Source: Larimichthys crocea
Taxonomy: Eukaryota > Chordata > Actinopteri > Sciaenidae
Length of the DNA: 64,000 nt
Assembly (NCBI RefSeq): GCF_000972845.2
Contig: NC_040018.1
Coordinates: 14,729,157-14,793,156 of the forward strand
Direction: 5' to 3'
This document shows, piece by piece, positions 1 to 13,460 of the stretch (the first letter of the stretch is position 1; each line of letters opens with the position of its first letter). The position numbers and the translations under genes are program-made. Under the pieces are notes generated by a model. That model was not told where the DNA came from, did not search any database, and saw only the letters and a list, made by a program, of their open reading frames with translations.

Positions 1-985
1 TGAGCATGAATGTTTGTTAGTCTCTGTCTGTCAGCCTGGTGAGTGGACCCCAATAAGGATAAGTGCTTACAGAAAATTTGTTTTTTTCAGCACACAAATA
101 ATTAAGTTGACAGAACATGAACTTCTGTATTCTCATGTCCAGAGAGTTTTTGGTCTGCAGCACATAATTATGTATAACAAATGAAACTGTGTAAATTACA
201 CTCTTGCTAATGGAGCTATGAAACCTAAACATTAAACTGTTTGTCTTATTTTGAAATTCTGTGTGATAATATATTGTTTGCTTTTCAGAGAAATGGAACA
301 AATAGAAGACAGTTGGAAGATGTTTTGGTGTTTGTTTTTAATCATGCTGTGATGTTTTATTGCACTGAAAGCAGACTGTTGTTCCGGTATGTGTAAACAA
401 CACTCACTTGGTTTTAATTATTTATATTGTTGTGATTTTTCAGAAGTTGCACTGTGGGGTTTAGAGTTTCAACGGGGCGACGTGAATGGGAGAGTTCTGG
501 GTTTTGGGATATAGTTACACTTTAAGTTACATTTGTCACACTGTTCTCGTAAACTTTAACTGGTTTTAAGTACTTTGACAGATTATTTTCATGAAATGTT
601 TTTTAATGAATGTACCCATTACACATTTTTAGCTCTGTTTTACCTGTTTGACACAAACTTACTACTGCTGAACGTTTCTTTAAGACGAGCCAACACATGG
701 ATGTGGATTAAGCTTTCATTTCAGTATGTATGTATAGTTTAACTTCCTGAATAAAACTGATATATTTCTTACTAAAAGTGCCTTTTTGATACTCAGTTCT
801 TCAGTATGAAAACCAAAGAGCACCAGAAACACATCATTCATTCATGCTCAGGAGAATACATCTTCAATTTAAGGGCTGTTTAAAAATAAACCATTCTTCT
901 GGAAATGTTTTTGCTCTTGTTGTTTACTGCAGTCTGTAATTACAGCTTACACATGCTTATTCAACACCACAACAGACGCGTTCGT
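1..985. other. No gene recognised; possible 3' UTR sequence
   Basis: This AT-rich stretch has no ORF resembling a known protein. A plus-strand AATAAA lies at about 750-755 and another near 886, so the left part may be the 3' UTR of a plus-strand gene lying to the left. On the minus strand an AATAAA (TTTATT on plus) near 354 could serve the ripor1 transcript. Both are inferences from hexamers alone. Confidence 0.3.
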
Positions 986-2314
986 TTTAAAGAAACCTTT
1001 ATAAAGTTTAAACATTTCTGAACATAAACATTTTAACATTTCAAGACATATACAATTCTTTATATGAAACAGTAAATATCTCTTATTGTGCACACTCTTG
1101 AAGTAATTCAGAAAATAAACACTTATCTGTTGCCTGATCTCTCCTGGTCATGGCATTTCAAACCTTACATCTTATATCTCTGTCTGTCACTTGAGGCACT
1201 TTCTGAATGACGAGGCTTTTTGTAGAACAACATAAAGCATGACGCTGAAAGACTATAGCGCCCCTGTGAGGCGGCTTTTGTAACACAGCTACAGACCCGA
1301 TGGCTTCCTTACACAGGAGCCTAGCTTACACACTTAAACTGATCAGTTGAGCTTTTTATACAGACATGCTGGCAGTGTGAGGCAGCTACACATGCAGGTT
1401 TAAATATAGTTTTACACTGCAGACTGTTTTAATGTTTGTAAAAAAAAAACTGGACCGTGGTGAGTTTGACTCCAATCCTTCAAGTGTTTATATTCATTCC
1501 TAATATTACTTCTTCTGTTCTTGGTGTTGCGTTAAAGGTTGAATGTAACTTCTGCACTCCATGTGTAATTCTTAATGTTCTCATTAACTGTCTCTGGTGA
1601 CTGAAATGAAAGATCATGTTGGTTTTCAGGGTATATTCCCACTTTGGAAATGACTTCTTGTCCACAGCACGGTGATACGAATCTTCAGACAAACATCACA
1701 TGCTCATGACGTCTTTCCCACCTCCTACCAGCAGTGAAAGAGCTCGGAGCTGTACACTGATTTAACACTGAAATTCATAACCTTGATACGTTTTTTCATA
1801 TCCACAAATACTGATAGTTTTCAAAACCTTACTATGCAACTTGGTAAGTGATTGTATACCTCTTTGAGTGAAGAAATCCATCAACTTGAACTCATAAAAC
1901 CTTTTCAAAATGATTAGATTACTTCATAAATGCACTGTAATAACGCCAAAAGCGAGGACGCTTTTAGCTGTTCCTGAAATGTTTACATGTTGGACACTGA
2001 ATTTTCATATGACAGGAGCAGTTTATGAACGTGTAAATGAAGCGGTGTCCCACTTTAACCCAGTCAACGTGACGATGGAGTGTGTGTTAAAAGGATGGGG
2101 AGGGGTTTTTTTTTGAAAGGGGGGGACTTTCAGTCATGAGGTTAATCGTTCTTGGTCAGAACAAGGCAAATATGTGCACAAACTCGACCGTGATGGAAGA
2201 GCTTGTTTGTCTGAGCAGTAAGTGGAACATCCTCAAAGCCTCCAATCCCGCAGAGTAAGAGGGAGATGGTGATCAGAGTGGGAGAAATGGTTTAGCTATG
2301 GTTCCACTGTGTCA

Positions 2315-5300
2315 TCAGAAGACAGAAGTGCCCAAATCGCTGGGAGTAGAGGGACGCTCCTCCTGACCATGTGATGTGTCCTCTCCTGAAACATCCAAAA
2401 CAAAAAAATTAACAAACATCTCATGTTAAGTCGTCACATGAACAACGGCAGCCACTGTTTATTGACAAAATGCCTCTCACCTTGTGGTTCATCTCCCTTT
2501 TCCTCACTGTGCTCCTCCTGATCCTCAGGCATTTCTATCTGACCCAAATCCTGCAGGTCCTCCACGCTTGACTCCTGTTTTAAAAAATGTTTTTGTGAAC
2601 ATGAACAAACATCCACATTAACTCCTTTAAAGAGATTTTAAACGACTGATTACCTGTGATTCAGAGAAACGATCTTCATCAGAGTTCCTAAAACCTTCTG
2701 GAGCTTCCATCAGGATCTCTAGACCGCCTGCCTCCTCCTCATCGCTGCAGAGTGAGACAAAAAGTCAGACACAGTTTGAACATTTGCTGTCTTTGCAAAG
2801 GGATCTCACATAATGCATGTTGTAAAGTAAAGTAGTTTGATCTATTGAAAGCTGCCACATCACATCAGTCAGACTAAATCCAAGTGTCCAAGTTGGAAAA
2901 AACTTCATGTCGGTTGTAATTCCAGGTCGGAGATATTGGGAATTCCCGACAGCGATTATATCTTCCACAGACTGTTGGAAAAATGTCTACAAAGCATCCA
3001 TCACTTTCAGTTACATCTAAATAAAATTCAGTTTTAGCACTAATGCAGCTGATTCAGCTCATTTAAAAAGGACAGTTTGTTTCTCTTTCACTTCTTCAAA
3101 CACTGGTGTGATTATAGTGCTAACAGTGAATGTGTGAAAACGCTGTAGTCACAATAAGGGGAGGTTTTCCTGCTCTCATCGTCCGGCCTACGTTGTGTAA
3201 ATGCACGTTGTTTATATGAAATACTACAATGATGGTCCACTGACCTTCCTCCAGAGTAAAAGTTCTTTTCATCTTTTTCCTCTTCGTCTTCTTCTTCCAC
3301 TTTCTCTTCCTCCATTTTGTTTTGGTTCTCTTCATGCTGCCCGTCATCCTCCTCCTTCTTCTCTCCTTCATCTTCTTGTTGTTGCTCATCTTCTGGTTGC
3401 TCATCTTCCTTTTCCTCCTCGTCGTCTTCATCAAGGTCAGAGCAGTTGAGAAAGTCAAAACTTTCAAGGGCTGTCTCGACTTCCTGAGTGAAACTAGAAG
3501 AAGTGGGAAAAGGAACCTGCGGAAACAACAAATGCGGGTGTTTAGATATAAACGACAGAGTGGGCTGGCAGAAATATAAAAGTCAGTTCAGGAGCTGACC
3601 GTCGGAGTGCCCTCCAGTTGTATTGGCTCCTGGATGGACTGATGGGTCTCCTTTCCCTGGTGTCCTGCTTCAGTGGTGCTGTCCTCGGCTTCTGCTTTAG
3701 CCTGGTCTGACGAGTCCTCAGATGCGTCACCTTTTACCTCCTCTGCTGAAACACACACTTTTGGGGCGGTGCTCACACACAAATCCGGTTCCTCCATCAG
3801 TGACACAGGAGGTACAGAGGAAACATCGGGGCATGAGCAGCTCAGGTCTGCCGAGGTCTCAGAGAGGTCAGCTGATTGCACAGACGCCCTATCAGTCACA
3901 GTACAGTCTGGACTACTCTCACCAGTGTGGCTGTGAGAGCAGGAAGTCTGAAGCAGATGGCCGTTTGCCACCACATCTGTCTGAGAGAAAACCTCCCCGG
4001 CTTCTGTCTCGTCCTCCTCTTGGTTGGAGGAGAGCGACGGCGTCGATGCGCTGGACTTGTGCGGCGTGAACGACAGTGGAGTGGTGAGAGTGGTTTGCAG
4101 CAGGTTGGAGGCCGTCAGCCTCTGAGCGTGGTGAGCCAGCGCAGGACTGGAGGAGTCATCGGAGGATTCAGAGGAGTTGGACCAGACTGTCCCGTTCTCC
4201 ATCTCTCCTTGTCGCTTCAGCAGAGACTAGAAAGAAAAGAAAGACACAGGCGACAGATGAGAAAGAGACGGTTACATCTACATAAAGGACAGGTTTTGTG
4301 TATATGTTGGTTAATAGTTATATATAGCCAATTTCATTAATCCAGTGGTCCTCAAACTGTGGAGTCATAGAGGCATTGAATGCCAATGCTAAAAATTCAA
4401 ATTCTGTTTGTCTGGACCAAAAACATTTATTTAATTTTTATTTCATGCTAGCAAGACTTCAAATTCAAATATCAGTGAGATTTATTCAAACAGAAATTAA
4501 ACATAAAGTGCTGTGGACTGACTTGTGTCACATAAAAAAGGAAAAACACGTTAGAATATGATACTACGGTTTACTGTGTAAGACTGTGCAGCATTAGCTT
4601 GTAAAGTTATTTCAAAGTTTGATATAAAACTTGTTTTGCATCCAAAAAGAGCAGCATGAGTTTGAGAACCACTGGACAAATCAATCCAGTCTGTCTACTG
4701 ACAGACTAATTACTAATTACTTAATTACTGTAATATTTCTTTATCAACTAAACTTTGACTATAATATAGTACAGACTACAATTTCTGGGCTCTGCTAACT
4801 TGTGATTAGTCATTATTTGTTATATATTCTAGCTGACAAAATATCTGATTGAGTTTAGGTTGAAATTATAAATATGATCATTAGTTTTCTCTGATTTCTT
4901 TCACTTTGGTCACCATGCACTAAAACTACAGCTACAACTACGTCCCAACACACCGACTGTACAGAGGTGAATCGGGGTGTTGTACGGCTGAATTCACAAC
5001 TTAAAGATGCCGTCCTGTCTGTCGCGTTGTTGTAGAACGCCTCCGCCAACCAGCGGCTCTGTCTGGGCCTGCCACGAAGCAATGTCTTCACACCAGGTGA
5101 GGAAGAGGAGGGACATATTGGAGCTCTACTCAACCACTATTAAACAGCTACAAGGACCACAGCTCTGTTCATACAAGCGGCTATCATTCATTCCCTGCGT
5201 GTTAGGCACGCCACTACCACATGCCCTAACACAGAGTCCTCTGTGAATATATTCACACACATCGGTGCTACCGCTACAGACAAAGCAGTTGGGAAGCAGC

Positions 5301-8300
5301 TGAAATAGAACAAGCCAGTGAAATGACAGTAATAATAGCCATCAGTGAGATAAATGGCAAATATGCAGTGTAATAAAGAGATTGCACACATAAACGAGTG
5401 TTGTGATGCAGGTGTGATTTTCTTTAAAAATGTGACTCACATAAAACACCTGCTCCCGCATAGAGGGCGTGTCAGGAGGGCTCTGATTGGACAGCAGCCG
5501 TTTGGAAACTGTACTGGTGGATGATGTCTGGTCATCCTTATCAAATGGACTGGAAAAGAAAGTGATAAAATGAGAGACAGAGCAAAAGACGCCTGAATAA
5601 ACAAGTTCAAACTGTTAAAAGACGAGAGAAGCGTGGGCTGCAGGTCAGTACCTCCATGTAACCTCCAAGTTCAGCTTCACCGTCCCGAGATCGTTGATAT
5701 CCACGGCAAGCGTCTGGGGAAGAGGGCAGAACAGGTCGAGCATTTCGCAGGACACGCTGCCCACCACCACATGATTGGCCAGGCTCTTAAGCTCCGTCAC
5801 CTAGACAACCAAAACAAGCAGAACCAAGAGATGAGGACAGGCTGAGAACATCAGAGATTCACAAACTGACAGCTTTTGTGAGACGGATAAAATATATTTT
5901 CATGAAAAGACCAAAACCTACAATGACCTCTACTACTCTGATACAGATAATTCCTCTGTCTTATACACTTTCATTTATTGTACAGAAAACGCATAAAAAA
6001 ACACATTAATACGCCACACCAACAGAGACGTTTCTTCATTATGATGACTATGGACACTGTAGTTTATTTTGTGTCAGTTCCACATACAGCATACTGATGC
6101 TGCAAATACTTACTAAATAAAGAAATATGCTTTAAATAGTATGAAACTTGTCTCCAATAAATGAAATTTACTGCTTTGCTAAAACTATTCAGCTGTTTTA
6201 GGAAAGTCTTTAGCCATTTTTCAAAACAAAACTATGCTTTTGTGAGCTGTTTTCAAAGATTTATGTCTTGAGTAGGATCCAGGGGACTTGGAGCTGAGTG
6301 CCACAGACACAGCCACAGGTTTACACCTTTCCATGGGACTTGTCCACAATAAGAAAAAGTAGGAACAACACCATCCTCATCATTTTAAGCTGATTTAATC
6401 ACCTTGATTGACAGCAGTTCTGTGACGAGAGGCAAAAAGATATACTCTTCACTGTCCCATATCTGCTTGTTGCTGACTTCCACGCGGCCTCGTAGCCTCC
6501 AGCGTTGTCGCCCGTAACGCATTAGGACCTAATAAGGCCAAAAACAGCTGATGTGAGCGGATGTACAGTATGTCAAAACTCAAGTCTACGTGCTTGTGTT
6601 TGCATTTCTCACCTCGTACTGGTCACCAGCACACAGCCGTGCAAAGCCAGCGAGGCCTGAAACATCCGAAATGGACAAGAAGAATGAGAACTGGAGGATT
6701 ACTGAGTGAAGCAAATAGGAAGTCGTGAGTGTAGAAGGTGACTCACCCTTCATTTTGACATGAAATTCTCCCATCTGGCTTTCTAATTCACTCTCAAGCG
6801 AGCACATGTGCTGCAGACACGGATAGAGGGGATGGTTTAAATAATGTAATAGAGTAATAATGTAATTTGTAATGCTGAACCGTACAAACACAGTGACCTC
6901 AGGTCAGTCACTTGCCTCTGTACATTCTCTGTAGCCCTTGTTGGCTTCACTCAGGCTCTCTCTGGCCTCCCTGCTGCCAGTGGCCGAGTTGAAGGCCGCC
7001 ACCATTTTACTCGCTCCATCACGCAGTCGCCGCTGTATACAATAAGCATCGTACAGCTCCTCAACCTGGAAAAGAAAGTATGACACAGGGTTTAACAAAC
7101 AGATGTAACATTAACTTCTCGCTTAAATAAGAATTAGTATTAACATTAGCATTCGTCTAATGAATTTCAGTCAAAAACTCTTGTTTTGGTCTCCACCAAC
7201 TCTAATATCTTGTTCTTTAGCTGCTAAATGCTCCACTATGTTCACCTGATATCCTCTAACTGTGTCTGTCTGCAGTTTGGTGCTGAGCAGGTAGTAAAAC
7301 AAGCTGAGTAATGGGAGTTAACCGAAAACCATAAATTAGTATTTAAATTCAGTTAAGAACAACTTTATTATTTTACTGCAGCTTTAAATAGACACAAAAC
7401 ACAAAAACCTAATGAACATACAAATAAATAAATGACACAAGGGAGCTAAAATAAGCTTAAAACAGATAAACCATACAGTGACAGTGGTTAAAGGGAAAGA
7501 GTAGAGAGCATTTAGCAGTCGGATTGCAGAGGGAATGAACGATTTGATGTTGGAGGTAACAGAGAAAATTCACTTGTAAGAACATGTCAAGAAGAAGCCA
7601 AAACACTCGATGCCATCTGTGATCTTAGAACAGATTCTGACAGTACTGTTTAGGCAGTAAAAACAAAAAAAAAAACAATGAGCTGAAAAATACTAAAAAT
7701 CTCAACAGAGTTGGGTCATAATTCTCTCTGGGTTTGCCATTATGAATGATATCTTTCATATTACACATAGATCTCTTGTTTTGATTGGTTTCTTTAACTT
7801 AAAGAACGTACACACCTTGCTGAGATGAAATTCGAGGCGTCGCATAAACCTCTCTATGGCTTTCACTTGCTACAAAACAAAGAAAGAAATGATCAAACTT
7901 GACAAGCAAAAACAACATTTCCATGTTTATACAGTTTCAATATCCTGCTCTCACGTCTGTTTACGGCATGTGTGAATGAAACTCACCTTATCCTGCTCAT
8001 ACAAAGAACCCTGCAGAGTAAACAACAAGAATAAAAACATTTAGCATCACAAAGTATCACATTAACATCCTGACCGAGCACTGGAGATGACACTGAACGA
8101 CAGTTAATACTGGTGTGACTGGTTTAACTACATGAGCTCTTACCAAACGACCGTTCCTCTTGTTTTCTCGGATCTGCTGACCCAGACTGTCCAGCTCCAG
8201 CTGGTGGACCTGCAGGTACGACCTGACGACAAAAACCCCAATCAGTTTTTCATTTTTAAAGACTCAAAAGCAGAATCCAGCGTGTTCAGCAATATTCCAC

Positions 8301-8447
8301 ATGACAGCCGTCCACTGGATTCAATGCAAACAGTGGTTGAGATGTGTTTACTCACTGTAAGCCTCTGCGTAAGGCGGCATACACTTCATCCAGCCGCTCG
8401 GGCTGGGGGGTTTTAGTGGGTGGCAGTTTGGTGGAGCCTGTGAACAT
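2315..8447 (-). CDS. ripor1: RIPOR1-like (FAM65A) Rho-interacting regulator, short form
   Basis: RIPOR proteins bind active RhoA through an N-terminal helical, HR1-like region and link it to polarity and Golgi/kinase functions. Fifteen coding exons in order: 8447-8356, 8222-8144, 8010-7987, 7869-7816, 7065-6916, 6810-6747, 6656-6613, 6528-6403, 5800-5652, 5549-5441, 4226-3600, 3516-3245, 2744-2654, 2574-2481, 2385-2315. All phases agree and total 681 aa. Recognisable family blocks include [59 protein letters not shown] and [19 protein letters not shown]. Residues from about 505 onward are extremely Glu/Asp rich. Family members are about 950-1220 aa with a C-terminal ARM-like region; that region is absent here. 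The chosen ATG at 8447 has an in-frame stop just upstream, but an acceptor-like AG precedes it, so an upstream coding exon is possible. Its neighbour ctcf supports RIPOR1 rather than RIPOR2/3. Confidence 0.88.
4342..4675. mobile_element. hAT-like MITE in ripor1 intron
   Basis: The left end reads CAGTGGTCCTCAAACT and the right end is its inverted partner (AGTTTGAGAACCACTGG). CAGTGGTTCTCAAAC is a typical terminal inverted repeat of Charlie-type hAT elements. The 330-bp interior is AT rich with no transposase, so this is a non-autonomous copy. It sits in the intron between ripor1 exons 10 and 11. Confidence 0.7.
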
Positions 8448-8820
8448 CCTGCTTCCTTACAAGGCACGTTTCTCTAGGATCAAACAGTGCTGAGGGAGGG
8501 AGGGAGAGGCAGACACACAGAGATAGGGCATGGGATCATTTCTGATAAGGCCGTCAGGACTATTCCTGTTCGTTGGACAGAGAGCTCACCTGCTGAGTAG
8601 AGAGAGATTGTCACTACTGTAGCATGCTTGGGGAGTTGAGCATAGCACTGTGGCTTTAACAAACCGAAGGACATGTCCTGTAATTACACAAAAAAGACAG
8701 AGACATTAGACAAACATGTCCCTCTTCACCTCATACCTCACTGTACCTGACAGGATTTCTGCTCCTACTCTGTGATTATCAAGGATCCTGATAATTACAG
8801 AAGTCACTGTAAGGAAAAAA

Positions 8821-8850
8821 TGTCGGGGTGGGGTGGTGGGGGGGTGACAT
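8821..8850 (+). other. G-rich tract
   Basis: A run of G triplets and longer G runs (TCGGGGTGGGGTGGTGGGGG and beyond) within 30 bases fits a G-quadruplex pattern. It lies about 375 bp upstream of the ripor1 ATG. Any function is inference. Confidence 0.35.
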
Positions 8851-10659
8851 AAACCACTCTTTCACTTCCTCCTTCTGGCCACGGCGTTTTGTTGAAAGTC
8901 GGAGACGCCAAGCACCGTGCATGCAGCGACCACAGTGGCCACCACTGACAACAGTAGGGAGTACAGCCTCTTTGCTTCTCTTCCCCTTCCTTCCCTACTT
9001 CTCCACCCCCACCCGCCGCCCCCACTTCACATCCAACACCACAGTACAGGAAGTCTCATGGCTGACTCTACACAGGAAATTCTACACAGAAGTTTGGCCC
9101 GAGAATATAAAACCATCTCTCCGCCGTGTGTGAGGGTGTAAAAATTGACCCTGTCTCTACTAGTACTGCCAATAAATGTGCATATCAGTGTGGTGCCACA
9201 GTCAGGGGAAAACTATAGGAAGAAAGGGTTGTTCCTGAGCTAATCTAGTCACAAAAGAGATTACAGATTTAGACCACACTAAATCTGTCAAGCAGGAGCC
9301 AAACCCATATTAACACAAGGGATCTGTGAATGAACGAGAGCAGGACAGAGCAACTAGTGACATCTGCTCTCCTCCATTGTCTTACACTAAAGTCAGATCC
9401 AGGGGGGAGATATTTGCCTCATTATAAACAGACGGGATCAAATGTTCCACCTGTTGCTGAGATTGAACACACACACAGATTACCTGATCAAAGCCTTATG
9501 AGGAACAACACTGCTGCTGACATGAGAAATAAGATATATACACCCGCGCTGTCTTTCTATGTGGTCGGGTCTTGGGCTCGAGGTTCACCAAGGCCGGGGG
9601 TCCAGTTAAACCGCTAATCTTAGCTGCTGCACACTGGGAGGATTAACCGGAGTTGGTCTCGGTTAGAACATGGCAGAGAAAACGCACCATGCCAGAGGGC
9701 CTTTACGGATAAAAACATTGCGCTGTCAGCCGTCTTTTGCCAAGGACTTGCACCCTGAGGTGGGCACAGCTATGAAAGTGCAAAGTCACACATACAAGGA
9801 GAGAGCTCTTAACACACTCCCACCTAGTCATACATAAATAGCTATACCTGAAGCCCACGCAAACACTCAGCAGACTTCAGTACTACAGATAATTATCAGT
9901 GCCAGTCGGCCAGTTTCCTCTCTGTCAGATGTGCCTTTATCCCTTTCCTTATATTAGGGATCATTAAGGGGATTAATCCTCCTCACAGAGCATAGAGAAC
10001 AAAGAGGACACTGTTTTCAATCACCTCACAAGACTGGAGTTTAAAAAAAAAAAAAGTCTTTCACACACTCACATATCGCCTCGATCGGGCCTAGACAATC
10101 TCAGAAAAACACAGATTTACTGCTCGAAGAGAGCTGCAACCGACCTTCACTTTCACTACAACATGATTTGTTTTAATACACAGGTTGTTCATCTATAAAT
10201 TAGAATTAAACAGAGCAGATTTTTCTTTGATAAATGGCCTAGGTGATGAGTCTATTATCAAACTAGCTGCTGATGGATTGAATCCATTCATCTTCTTAAA
10301 CTGAAACAAATCAGTTAGACATCACTGCAGCCAAAAGTGAAGTCTTAAAATGGATTTAATCTGACCTAATGCCAAAACCCCAGGATCTAACGTGTTATAC
10401 CACACCAGGAAAAGGGAATGAATCATGATTATTTCTGGATGTGACTAAATTCCTATCATCCACTAATGGACTAATCATTTCAGCGCATATGTGTGTTTAT
10501 ATATAATTTGTCATATATAGTCAACACCCCATTAGGCCATCCACACTTTGCGGGTCCAAGTGTGTTGTTGTTGGAAGAGGAGGAGGAGGAGGAGGATGAG
10601 GATGAGGGGTAATGGTGTTACAATACAATGCAAACCACCTCTCTTCCAGATTACTGGAT

Positions 10660-11300
10660 TAGCCTAACACGGCGGCAGCAGGCCACTGAGTCGGATAAAC
10701 ACACTCACACATCACGGCCGTGCTCTTTACTTCATAACGCACAGTCAAAGGATGGAGGAGCTCCAGCAGCAAACTTAAGACACGGTGTCGAGCCAGATTT
10801 TGTATTCCGCACATATCCCACCCCAGCCCCCGGAGCTCATCACAGGCCACAAAAAAGTCCACTCCCGTCCGCAACAGGACCCCCTGAACGCCCCTCTTCC
10901 CCGGAAAAGTGTCCGTCCACCAACTCTTAACACCGAAAAACAGCTCGGGAAAAGGGGGGACAAGTCAATCACAGCCAGCTGGCGGACACAATGTCGACAC
11001 CATCACAGGAAAGCAACTTCACGTCGGACGGACTCATGCCTGTGTAGAGAAAAAATTAACGGGCTTCTTGTTGTGACCTTGGCGATAAAAGCAGCAGACC
11101 CCTACCTCTGTTTTAATGTCCGACAGCCCGGAGGAGATGACCGGACTCTCATTTCCAGCGCGATGCTCCACGCAGTTAGCAGAGGTTTACAGTTATTCTG
11201 GGCGCTGTCCCTCTCCTGGATTTCGCAGTTTTTTGTATCCACATTCAAGCGAGCAGCAGCTACACCAAGCGACTTCCGGCCACAGGTTTTCACAATAAAA
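10660..11300. promoter_or_regulatory. CpG-rich promoter-like stretch
   Basis: Compared with its AT-rich flanks this stretch is GC rich with many CpG dinucleotides, and it is open in several frames because stop codons are rare. A minus-strand GTAGGG donor-like site lies near 11100. It could hold a 5' UTR exon of ripor1. No protein in it is recognisable. Confidence 0.35.
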
Positions 11301-11724
11301 GCTCAACCCAGCAACCAAGATTTCGGACACAAAAATGAGTGAACAAAACTGATCTAGGGGAGCAGATGGAGAACTCGAATAGCCCAAGCACTAAACCTTG
11401 GGGTACACCAAAGGACTGACAACAAAGCAGGAGTAAATCTCAAATCACACATTTATTTTCTTTTAGGGTTTTATAATTTATATACATACCACACAGTCTA
11501 TTAGACCAAAATGCTCTTTAAAGGAATAGATGGTGAAACCCTCAAAGAGAAACATTGGAGTGATTCCTCTCCTATACATTATATAGAGCAACATCTGTGA
11601 CTATGTTTACTTTTTTATATATAGTTTTCTATTTGTAACAATCTTACCACAGGTTGAATTTCAATTCAGATTTATCTTATAGCTGTTTACTCTTTACTGG
11701 ATGCTTGAATTTCCCTCGAGACCA

Positions 11725-11925
11725 ATACAGTATCGAGTATCTATCTAGGGTAAGATGCAGGCTGCACCTTGCACAAGTCTCCAGTTCATCACAGAGCACA
11801 AAGAGACAGACAACCATTCATACGGGCAATTTAGAGTCACCAATTAAAGGTGCATGTCTTTGGATTGTGAGATGAACCTGGAGTACACAGGGAGAACATG
11901 CAAACTCCACACAGAATTGCCACAC
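11725..11925 (-). repeat. Partial SINE-like dispersed repeat, minus orientation
   Basis: This is the reverse complement of the same family as the copy at 34270-34612. Shared blocks are the CCTGGAGTACACAGGGAGAA and CATGCAAACTCCACACAG stretches and the 'gggcaatttagagtcaccaa' block. The tRNA-like head is missing. Confidence 0.7.
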
Positions 11926-12496
11926 ATCTGTGGTCTGTCTGTTGTATAATAGTTGTTAATAATAATAATAAAGTGTATCAAGTTAAGAGGCAAAAGACAA
12001 AATGCATTGAGACCTAAATCATGTTTTTTCAGTTTTAGATACTGACATTCTGGGCTCATTAATAATGAGCATAGTATCATTGATAACAGTATCAAATCAG
12101 ACTGACTTATACTGAGTGAAAACACATGCAAGACAATAGCTACAGGTAGGGTAGGAACAGTCTTTTAGTTTGCTCTGTCCATTTGTCCTTATAGTCTTCC
12201 TCTTTCTGTAGATACACCATTATGAACAGCTGCACAATTCCACACCTCCATCAAAGCTACAGACAATTATTTATGTGTATCACATCTATATCATTCTACC
12301 ATAGTTTCCATATTTGACTTGTAAATAAGCAACTATTCAATTTCCCATGCAAATATCAAAGAGAGAATTAAATAGTCAAATATGTTATTTATGGGACAGT
12401 GTGACAACTCGCTGACTTGAATTCTTTTCAAGAAATCCACAACCACATTTCTGATGGAACAAATGCTGCAGAAAGATTTGTACATACAGCACTACA

Positions 12497-12565
12497 GACC
12501 AGGGGCGCTACCAGGAATTTTGGGCCCCATGACAAAAAAAATCAAATTGGGCCCTCTCTGCATAG
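12497..12565 (+). repeat. Fragment of a dispersed repeat with a GGGGCGC start
   Basis: The motif AGGGGCGCTACCAGGAATTT followed by GGGCCCC resembles the terminal part of a dispersed fish DNA element. No matching opposite end was found within 1 kb. The assignment is from memory of repeat appearance only. Confidence 0.35.
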
Positions 12566-12899
12566 CTAATGTCACTACATCTCTAGGACCTAACTATCTC
12601 AACAAATTTTTTTTTACTTTTCCCCCCTATACGGCGTCCCTGCTGAAGACAGATCCTATTGTAAACCCTGTGAACATTTTGCTTTGGTTAACAGATATTA
12701 GACTCTCTCTGGGACAGACTAACCAGGTTTGTTCATTAGAAACCACCTCACATGCTTGAAGTGAGCAATGTTACAGATTTTATACGTAAAAAACCGATTC
12801 CACTGTTACGCTTTCATGTACATTTATTTTGAAATGTCGCTCTTCCAACCGGAAATCATGTTTCGGCTAGTTGCTGTGGCAACAAGGATGTCCCTCAGT

Positions 12900-13460
12900 C
12901 TGTCACTCTTTTCTCCGTTGCTCCCTGTGCTTTGCTGGCGACACCACCGTGAATCCGACGGGGGGAAAAAAAGCACACGGCCGCGATGTTCCCGAGGGAG
13001 AAAAAGTACTAACATCTCCCACAACACACAGCAGTCACATACGGGTGGCTCGGTTAAACACGTAGGTTCAACATTAGCAGTTAAATCTATCAGGTGCAGC
13101 TGCGTCGGGGCCGTTTGTCCAAATTTGACGAAGCCGGGGAGGGGGCGGCGATGAAGGGCAGCATGTGGCGCTTTTTCCTCCAGATTTCCGACAAAACAGG
13201 ACGTCGCAGCTGGCAAAAGCCAAGATATTAATCATCCAGGTTAGCTGGTTGAATAACTACCGGTTGAGACAAAACTGCGCCTTTTCCAGGTTAAGTGGCA
13301 GACAAGAAGAGCTGGCGTTAAAACGAAGTTAGCTGAAAACAACCACCGACATTTTGAACAGTTTAGTGACAGTTAGCTTACCGTTAACGACCGTTAAAAA
13401 GTTCAGAGTCCAGCTAACGGTCCTTTTTTCTCGACGCGTTGGTCACGTAGCCGAGCTAAA
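12900..13460. promoter_or_regulatory. CpG-rich promoter-like stretch with GC box
   Basis: The stretch is CpG rich and includes GGGGAGGGGGCGGCG near 13137, an SP1-type GC box. A minus-strand donor-like GTAAGC lies at 13382-13377. The layout fits a TSS for ripor1 with a long 5' UTR intron, but no transcript evidence is visible. Confidence 0.4.

Noticed and set aside
3120..3579. Several overlapping ORFs on both strands rich in Lys/Arg or Leu/Phe
   Set aside because: They are frame shadows of the Glu/Asp-rich ripor1 exon at 3516-3245.
10785..11342. 185-aa plus-strand ORF
   Set aside because: GC-rich sequence with few stops; no similarity to any family I know, no splice or start context.
12768..13216. 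128- and 130-aa ORFs on both strands
   Set aside because: They lie in a CpG-rich promoter-like stretch, overlap each other and resemble no protein.
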